Made by a program: the position numbers and the translations under genes. Positions 59,084 through 64,000 of a stretch of DNA of 64,000 nucleotides are shown here, piece after piece. The stretch's first letter is position 1. The number at the start of each line of letters is the position of its first letter. The DNA is from Billgrantia desiderata (lineage in GTDB: Bacteria; Pseudomonadota; Gammaproteobacteria; Pseudomonadales; Halomonadaceae): assembly GCA_011742915.1 (NCBI GenBank), contig JAAQTN010000014.1, forward strand, positions 48,261 through 112,260, given 5' to 3'. Under the pieces are notes generated by a model, which saw nothing but the letters and a program-made list of their open reading frames with translations, ran no database searches and was not told the origin of the DNA.

Positions 59084-59815
59084 TCACTTCATCTCGAAGC
59101 CACGCTTGGTGAGGAACTCGCGCATGTGGGCGCGCAGCTTGCTGCTGAACAGCGGGGTGAGGTTCTTCGACCAGTTGGAGTCCTTGTTGCCGCCGCGGCG
59201 TTCGCCGTAGTAGCTCTGCATGGCATCGTCGAAGGCGGCCACCAGCTCGCTGTCGTCGGTGTAATAGTCCTCCTTGAGGATCGCCTCCACCGGCAGGCGC
59301 GGCTTGACGTCCGGATCGGCAGCCGGATAGCCGAGGCACAAGCCGAACACCGGGTAGACGTGCTCGGGCAGGTGCAACAGGTCGCTGATGGCCTGGGGGT
59401 TGTTGCGGATGCCACCGATGTAGCAGATGCCGAGCCCCTCGGATTCGGCGGCGATGACCACGTTCTGAGCCATCAGGGCCGCATCTACACTGGCCACTAC
59501 CAGTTGCTCGGTCATGCCGCGTATGACATTGGCACCGCTGCGTTCCGCCGCCTCGGTGGGCCGCTTCATGTCGGCGCAGAACACCAGGAAGTCGGAAGCG
59601 GTAGCCACGTACGACTGCCCGCCGGCCAGCTCGGCGATCTTCTCGCGGTTGGCCGGTTCCTTCACGTGAATCACGGTGTAGGCCTGCACATGGTTGGAGG
59701 TCGCGGCAGCCTGACCGGCGCGAATCAGCTCGACCAGCAGCTCATGGGGAATCTTGCGGTCGGTGAATTGGCGAATCGAGCGATGGGATTTCAGCAGTTC
59801 GATGGTGGGATTCAT
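59084..59815 (-). CDS. nfsA: Oxygen-insensitive NADPH nitroreductase (NfsA)
   Basis: A 243-residue FMN enzyme of the NfsA/FRP type. HRSIRQFTDRKIPHELLVEL is the N-terminal FMN segment, AAATSNHVQAYTVIHV and SEGLGICYIGGIRNNP follow, and VFGLCLGYPAADPDVKPRLP is the NfsA-type signature. It reduces nitro compounds and quinones by two-electron steps. It is monocistronic. Confidence 0.92.
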   Translation of the reverse strand: MNPTIELLKSHRSIRQFTDRKIPHELLVELIRAGQAAATSNHVQAYTVIHVKEPANREKIAELAGGQSYVATASDFLVFCADMKRPTEAAERSGANVIRGMTEQLVVASVDAALMAQNVVIAAESEGLGICYIGGIRNNPQAISDLLHLPEHVYPVFGLCLGYPAADPDVKPRLPVEAILKEDYYTDDSELVAAFDDAMQSYYGERRGGNKDSNWSKNLTPLFSSKLRAHMREFLTKRGFEMK

Positions 59816-59998
59816 GTCGCCTCGCGAGTGCCTGTTATTCGTTAACCTGCTTATTATCTTTCATTCCCGCGCGCTTTGCATTTTTGCAGGCATGGTTTCA
59901 GGCGTGTTCCAGAGAAAGCGCTACCCTTGCGTTATCACTTCTGAAGGGCACTCAGCCCACTTCTGCTGAACGGTCAGTCGATAACAAGGGGGCCTAGC

Positions 59999-60388
59999 AT
60001 GGAGCAATACACCGGCGGTTGCCTTTGCGGCAACGTTCGAGTCGTGGCGTCGGGGCGCCCGTACCGGGTCGGTATCTGTCACTGCCTGGACTGCCGCAAG
60101 CACCATGGCGCGCTCTTCTACGCCTCCGCGGTGTTCCCCCAGGCGGCGGTAGCGATAGAAGGCGAAACGCGCGACTACAACGGGCGCTTCTTCTGCCCCC
60201 GCTGCGGCTCATCCGTTTTCGCCCGTACCGACGACGAAATCGAAGTGCATCTGGGCACCCTGGATACCCCGGATCAACTGATGCCCAGCTATGAGAGCTG
60301 AGTCGTACGCCGCGAGGCCTGGCTGCCGCCGTTCCCGTACATGAAGCGCTATGATTGCGACCGCGATGCCACGGGACGCGAAGCCTAG
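59999..60388 (+). pseudogene. GFA-family gene with premature stop
   Basis: The frame reads a normal GFA protein (GGCLCGNVR, GICHCLDCRKHHG, FFCPRCGSSVF) up to SYES, then a TGA at 60299-60301. It continues in the same frame as VVRREAWLPPFPYMKRYDCD, then RDATGREA and TAG at 60386-60388. The family usually has Trp at this place, so TGG became TGA. The truncated protein keeps all zinc Cys and may still fold, but has lost about 28 residues. Confidence 0.8.
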
Positions 60389-60703
60389 CTATCCATTGCA
60401 GGCACAGCCCGGCGGCTGACGGCAGGTGTAGTTGCGGTTGATACAGAAATTGCCGCAGGCCTTGCCGGTACGGCACACACGACAGCAGCCCTGCGCCAGC
60501 CAGAACGCATCCTGCTCGGCGCGTGACTCGCAGGGTTCGTTCTGGGCGCTTTCGTTCGTGCTCTCCAAGGCGGCCAGAAGCTGGGCCTGAGGATGGAAGG
60601 AATCGGAGTAGCCTGCCTGGGTGGCTTCAGTGGGTAGCAGGCTGGCAAGGGCGGCACTCGAGAAGAGGAGCGCAACCAGCAGGACGAGCAGTCGCTGAGT
60701 CAT
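60389..60703 (-). CDS. Secreted Cys-rich small protein
   Basis: A 104-residue protein with a signal peptide (RLLVLLVALLFSSAALA) and a C-terminal module with eight or more Cys: GCCRVCRTGKACGNFCIN then RNYTCRQPPGCACNG. The spacing suggests a metal-binding or disulfide-bonded domain. Its function is unknown; it starts at an ATG with GGGACC upstream, and no operon partner is near. Confidence 0.75.
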   Translation of the reverse strand: MTQRLLVLLVALLFSSAALASLLPTEATQAGYSDSFHPQAQLLAALESTNESAQNEPCESRAEQDAFWLAQGCCRVCRTGKACGNFCINRNYTCRQPPGCACNG

Positions 60704-60737
60704 GGTATGTGGTCCCTTGCGTATTTTTCGTAGTCAG

Positions 60738-60758
60738 AGCCCGCTTATGTTGCGGGCT
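60738..60758 (-). terminator. Possible terminator after the AbrB-type permease gene
   Basis: AGCCCGC and GCGGGCT pair around 7 bases. It lies between the leftward AbrB-type permease gene and the Cys-rich gene. The T run is weak on both strands. Confidence 0.4.
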
Positions 60759-60874
60759 TCGTCTTTCATTCTAGCTCTGATCAGCCGGTACGCCTCTGCG
60801 GCAAAGGCGCATTTCGACAGGCGATGAAGATGAGGAAGCGTGCTCCGGCGGCGGAGAGGAGTCTTGGTCTTTGC

Positions 60875-61957
60875 TTACCCTTGGTGCCGGCCTTGCCGTG
60901 CGGCTATCGTCTTCGCGACATAGGGCCCAATCGAGAGCACGATCAGCAGGCGCAGGAACTGCGAGGCCAGTATCAGCGGCAGGCAGACATCGGTGTCCCT
61001 GGCAATAATGACGATGGTCTCGATCCCTCCTGGACTCAGTGCCAGATACGCCGTCAGCAAGTCGACCTCGGGCAGCATGCGCGCCAAGGCCAGGGATATC
61101 AGACCGCAGACGAAAATCACCACGGAAAGCGCTGCCAATATGACGGGCAAGACATCGAAGCAGTGCCTGATCGCACCACGGGTAAACGTCAAGCCTATGT
61201 ACCATCCGGTCAGCGCAAAAGCCGGGATGAAGATAAACGGCGGGATTTCGATGGTGACCAGACCAAGTCCTTGCAAGACGGTGCCGACAAAGGCGGGGAA
61301 TAAAAGCGCGAGCGACCCGCTGCCGGTCAATCGGCTCGCGACATATCCACCACAGGCCAACGCCACGCCTGCAAGAACGGGGAGGTAGTCATCAGGCAGG
61401 CACCAAACGAGCCGCAACGGACCTGCTGCCGCCTCTTCGCCTACATAGGCTTGGTCGAACAGGGCTGCCAGAGCAATGGAGGCAAGCGATACCATCAAGA
61501 TGCGTGAGTACTGCATCATCGCGACAATCCGAGGATCGGAGCGGTGAATGTCGGCTAGCAGCACCATTGCCGAAGCGGCGCCAGGAAAGAGTCCCCAGAT
61601 AGCGGTGGTATTGGGTAGCCATCTGCGCCGCCCGATGAACACGCCCAAGGCGACGATGATCGTCATGGCTGCGGCATTGGCCGCTGACAGCAGCAGCCAG
61701 TGATCCCGGTATACGGCCAATAAGTTCGGCGTGATGAACGCCGAGATCAGGCAGCCCATGACGCTCAATGCTCCGAGGGAGAAGTTCCGGTGCACGCGGA
61801 TTCCGGCCCCACTCATGGCCACGATGATCGCAGCCATCATCGGGCCGAGCATGAACGCAGCAGGCACGCCAAGTCGATACATCAACGTGGCAGCTCCCAT
61901 GGAGAGGAGCGCCAGCAAGAGCCATGAAGCAATGAGTCGTGGGCTACGCACTGTCAT
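60875..61957 (-). CDS. AbrB-family membrane protein (putative permease)
   Basis: A 360-residue inner-membrane protein of the YP-AbrB/ammonia-monooxygenase-related family, with about ten helices. LGVPAAFMLGPMMAAIIVAM and YLALSPGGIETIVIIARDTD are the two repeats' signatures. It may be a transporter or an autoregulator; its substrate is unknown. It lies 25 bp after the lipase gene on the same strand, so the two may form an operon. Confidence 0.88.
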   Translation of the reverse strand: MTVRSPRLIASWLLLALLSMGAATLMYRLGVPAAFMLGPMMAAIIVAMSGAGIRVHRNFSLGALSVMGCLISAFITPNLLAVYRDHWLLLSAANAAAMTIIVALGVFIGRRRWLPNTTAIWGLFPGAASAMVLLADIHRSDPRIVAMMQYSRILMVSLASIALAALFDQAYVGEEAAAGPLRLVWCLPDDYLPVLAGVALACGGYVASRLTGSGSLALLFPAFVGTVLQGLGLVTIEIPPFIFIPAFALTGWYIGLTFTRGAIRHCFDVLPVILAALSVVIFVCGLISLALARMLPEVDLLTAYLALSPGGIETIVIIARDTDVCLPLILASQFLRLLIVLSIGPYVAKTIAARQGRHQG

Positions 61958-61982
61958 TGAGCCTTATAGCGCGGGATGGTGC

Positions 61983-63257
61983 TCAATCGTCGTTGAACAA
62001 TGCGTTCGGATTTCTCTCGCCGGGTGGCCCTGGGGGCTGAAGAGCCGCGCAGTTCGAAGCGAAGTCGCCAGCCTCGAGTCGACTGCCTGCAAATGCGAGA
62101 GCATCGTCCAGCGATCCATGCATCACACCGTCATGCCCCATACCCTCATATACCTGCCATTCGACCTGATTCCCCGCGGCACACAGGGCGGCTGCCACGG
62201 CATGCTGTCTGACCGGGGTGATCGTACGGTCGGCCTGACCAGTGGCGATGAACAGCGGAAAGGAGATGCTTGCCTGGGGCATGTCGGTGGTCGGGACGCG
62301 CAGCAATTCGAGCTCTTCGGGCGTAATGGCCAGCAGGTCCTGAAACGACTCGACGTTGAGCTCTCGTGCCTTGAGGGCAATGTCCTTCGTGCAGCCTTGG
62401 CGTGCAACGCTCAATAGTTCGAGCCCTTTGGCAGAGAGTATGTCATCCAGTTGGGGCCCCTCCTCTCGCAAACCACCGGTAGCAAAGGACAAGAACATGG
62501 TGTTGGAGCGACGAGGCGGCAATTCGATGGGACCATCGGGGAAGGTACTGTTGGGAGCCGTGATGACCGCTCCGAGAATGTTGAGTTCCGGTGCGTAGGT
62601 ACTGGCCAGAATCGCCGCACCCAATGCGGCCCCGCCCCCCTGGGACTGCCCCGCCAGGATGACCCGATCCGAGAGCACTCTTGGCTTGAGCGCCTGGACG
62701 GCCCGAATGGAATCGAGAACGGAGGTGCCTTCTGCCTGCCAGTACGAATAGGGGTGCGGCCCCGGGCCGCCCAGGCCTTGGTAGTCGGTTGCCACGACGG
62801 CGTAACCGTCCTCCAGCCAGCGATCGAGGTAGGCGGCATCGCGATCCCGGAACCCTGTCCAGGAGGGTGCGCACAGGTCGGCAATCCCAAGCGTACCGTG
62901 TGCCCAGGCCAAAACTGGCCAGCCCTCCTCTGGAGGAGTGCCGACCGGCAGGAACAGTGTCCCGCTCACGGGAACCAAGCCGGAGTCCCAGCGCTGGTCG
63001 ACCGAGCTGTAAAGAATCCGGAATGCTTCAGAGGCTGCCGGCATTCGCTCTTGCGGCTGCAATATCTCGCTTCGCAGTGCCACACCGGGAGCCGCCGGCA
63101 TCGCTTCCCAGCGGTAAAACGTGGAGAGCTCCATATCTCCCACCAAAGGACCGATTGGCAGCTCGCCGGCAGCCACGACCTGGGGTAGTACGATGAAGGC
63201 CACGAGATAGCATCGCGCTGCCATCTTGGCAGCGCGTGAAATGCGAAAATTCGACAT
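61983..63257 (-). CDS. Secretory lipase-family hydrolase
   Basis: A 424-residue exported alpha/beta-hydrolase. A signal segment (AARCYLVAFIVLPQVVAAG) is followed by the fold with VILAGQSQGGGAALGAAILA (nucleophile Ser in GQSQG), IATGQADRTI (Asp) and YEGMGHDGVMHG (His), so the catalytic triad is complete. The family includes fungal-type secretory lipases and bacterial esterases. It probably cleaves ester substrates outside the cytoplasm. The start at 63257 has GAGGAG 8 nt upstream; a GTG three bases before is an alternative. Confidence 0.88.
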   Translation of the reverse strand: MSNFRISRAAKMAARCYLVAFIVLPQVVAAGELPIGPLVGDMELSTFYRWEAMPAAPGVALRSEILQPQERMPAASEAFRILYSSVDQRWDSGLVPVSGTLFLPVGTPPEEGWPVLAWAHGTLGIADLCAPSWTGFRDRDAAYLDRWLEDGYAVVATDYQGLGGPGPHPYSYWQAEGTSVLDSIRAVQALKPRVLSDRVILAGQSQGGGAALGAAILASTYAPELNILGAVITAPNSTFPDGPIELPPRRSNTMFLSFATGGLREEGPQLDDILSAKGLELLSVARQGCTKDIALKARELNVESFQDLLAITPEELELLRVPTTDMPQASISFPLFIATGQADRTITPVRQHAVAAALCAAGNQVEWQVYEGMGHDGVMHGSLDDALAFAGSRLEAGDFASNCAALQPPGPPGERNPNALFNDD

Positions 63258-63507
63258 CACAACGGCTCCTCATCAAAAGGTCCGGGCTCCCGCCGATTTC
63301 TTCATGCCAGCTGTCGATGCGGCGCCTTCTTCTACTCAGCCGCATAGTGAGTTGGAAAATACACCGTTGATTCCATACAGTAAATCTGTACAAATTCTGT
63401 CAATATTTACGAAGAAATGGCAACAAGTTGGAGTGATATTCAGGTTGGGAATGGCATGATGAAGTACCGGGCCAGCCAGGCCCGGTCAGTGGGTAGGGTA
63501 CGGCGCA

Positions 63508-63925
63508 TTACAGAGGAAGCCTTCCGATATAGTTTGCACGCTGCCGAGAGATGGGCCGCTGACACTGCTCGCTTGCATGGGCGATCCAGCCAATGGTCCG
63601 CGCGATTCCCGCCAGGGCCAGCTCCTGGCCGAGAAGACCGCACTTTCGCCCGACGAAGCTTGCAAGCAGCACAAACTCCGGTGGTTTTCGAACCAGCTCT
63701 TTCACCACCTCGGCCGCTTTCATCAAGCTCTGGAACTCTGGATCAGAGCAAAAAATTTCCGTAAGCGCAGCCAGCAGATTTTCTACCCGGGGGTCTTCTA
63801 CCTTATGCGTGGAATGGTTGAAACCAGGAATCTCACCTGACTGACTGAAGTACTGCAGCACTGGCTGGGCGGGATCTTTCGCCGTGCATAGCTCGGTCAG
63901 CAGACGGTTCGCCGCCTGATGCCTG
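63508..63925 (-). pseudogene. C-terminal fragment of a citrate-synthase-family gene
   Basis: The minus strand encodes AANRLLTELCTAKDPAQP, then GEIPGFNHSTHKVEDPRVEN, LLASFVGRKCGLLGQELALA, GIARTIGWIAHASEQ and RPISRQRANYIG. This matches the C-terminal domain of citrate synthases and citryl-CoA lyase-like proteins, with the DPR and IGRTVGWIAHA-like segments. The frame is opened at 63925 by what looks like an IS end, so the N-terminal two-thirds is missing and no start codon is obvious. The stretch 63258-63507 holds nothing recognisable except the region upstream of the lipase gene. Confidence 0.8.
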
Positions 63926-64000
63926 TGTCAAGCGACATCAGAAAGTGACCCCCTGGCGACAGTGAAATCTGACCCCCTTACCCTCTGACGACCTGCTCGT
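63926..64000. mobile_element. Terminal part of an IS21-like element
   Basis: TGTCAAGCGACATCAG at 63926 begins a stretch with two direct repeats, GAAAGTGACCCCC and GAAATCTGACCCCC, separated by TGGCGACAGT. Such repeated ends with TGACCCC are typical of the IS21 family. No reading frame is visible before the window ends. The family name rests on the repeat pattern only. Confidence 0.6.

Overview
The window is GC-rich, densely coded DNA from a gammaproteobacterium. The recC-recB-recD operon, TAXI- and DctPQM-type TRAP transporters, an NfsA nitroreductase, AzlCD and strong GC-biased codon use together suggest a halophilic Halomonadaceae such as Halomonas. This is inferred from gene content; there is no rRNA or other definitive marker here. 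No tRNA, rRNA or CRISPR array was seen.

Region 1 (0.2-12.1 kb) is a catabolic and transport locus. A leftward operon encodes an aconitase/LeuCD-type hydro-lyase, an HMG-CoA-lyase-type lyase and a class III CoA-transferase. It diverges from a LysR regulator that has a perfect palindrome in the shared promoter. Rightward lie a TAXI binding protein, a fused TRAP permease, a D-2-hydroxyacid dehydrogenase, a carboxymuconolactone-decarboxylase-like protein and a second TAXI binding protein. The set fits uptake of a branched C5-type dicarboxylate or hydroxyacid, activation to a CoA thioester and cleavage by a lyase (for example citramalate to pyruvate and acetyl-CoA).

Region 2 (12.2-28.1 kb) holds housekeeping and signalling genes: a chemoreceptor, a DsbA-fold isomerase, an EF-hand protein, an AraC regulator, a flavin reductase/5'-nucleotidase pair, and recC-recB-recD joined by ATGA overlaps.

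Region 3 (28.05-43.1 kb) is a mosaic accessory region. Directly after recD is an AT-rich islet with a dGTPase-like HD protein, an overlapping CCA-type nucleotidyltransferase and a convergent unknown protein that may be ART-like; this looks like a candidate defence unit. Next come a decayed DUF6544 copy, a frameshifted potassium channel and an apparently intact TRAP DctPQM operon with a D-Ala-D-Ala-dipeptidase-like gene and a LysR regulator. A decayed IS3 element follows, whose terminal repeat forms the last codons of another LysR gene. That LysR diverges from a 2-oxoglutarate/Fe dioxygenase, a LysE-type exporter and a ThrH-like phosphatase, a likely amino-acid hydroxylation and export unit. 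Broken toxin-antitoxin remnants and an intact DUF6544 gene close the region.

Region 4 (43.1-64 kb) is ordinary chromosome: a diguanylate cyclase, a c-type-cytochrome/Vgb-like protein, an ABC-F ATPase, AzlCD with an AraC regulator, an MTA/SAH nucleosidase, a Fic protein with two large promoter palindromes, thioredoxin 2, nitroreductases, TetR-MFS, small DUF proteins, an AbrB-type permease and a secretory lipase. The right edge carries the C-terminal part of a citrate-synthase-family gene cut by the apparent end of an IS21-like element.
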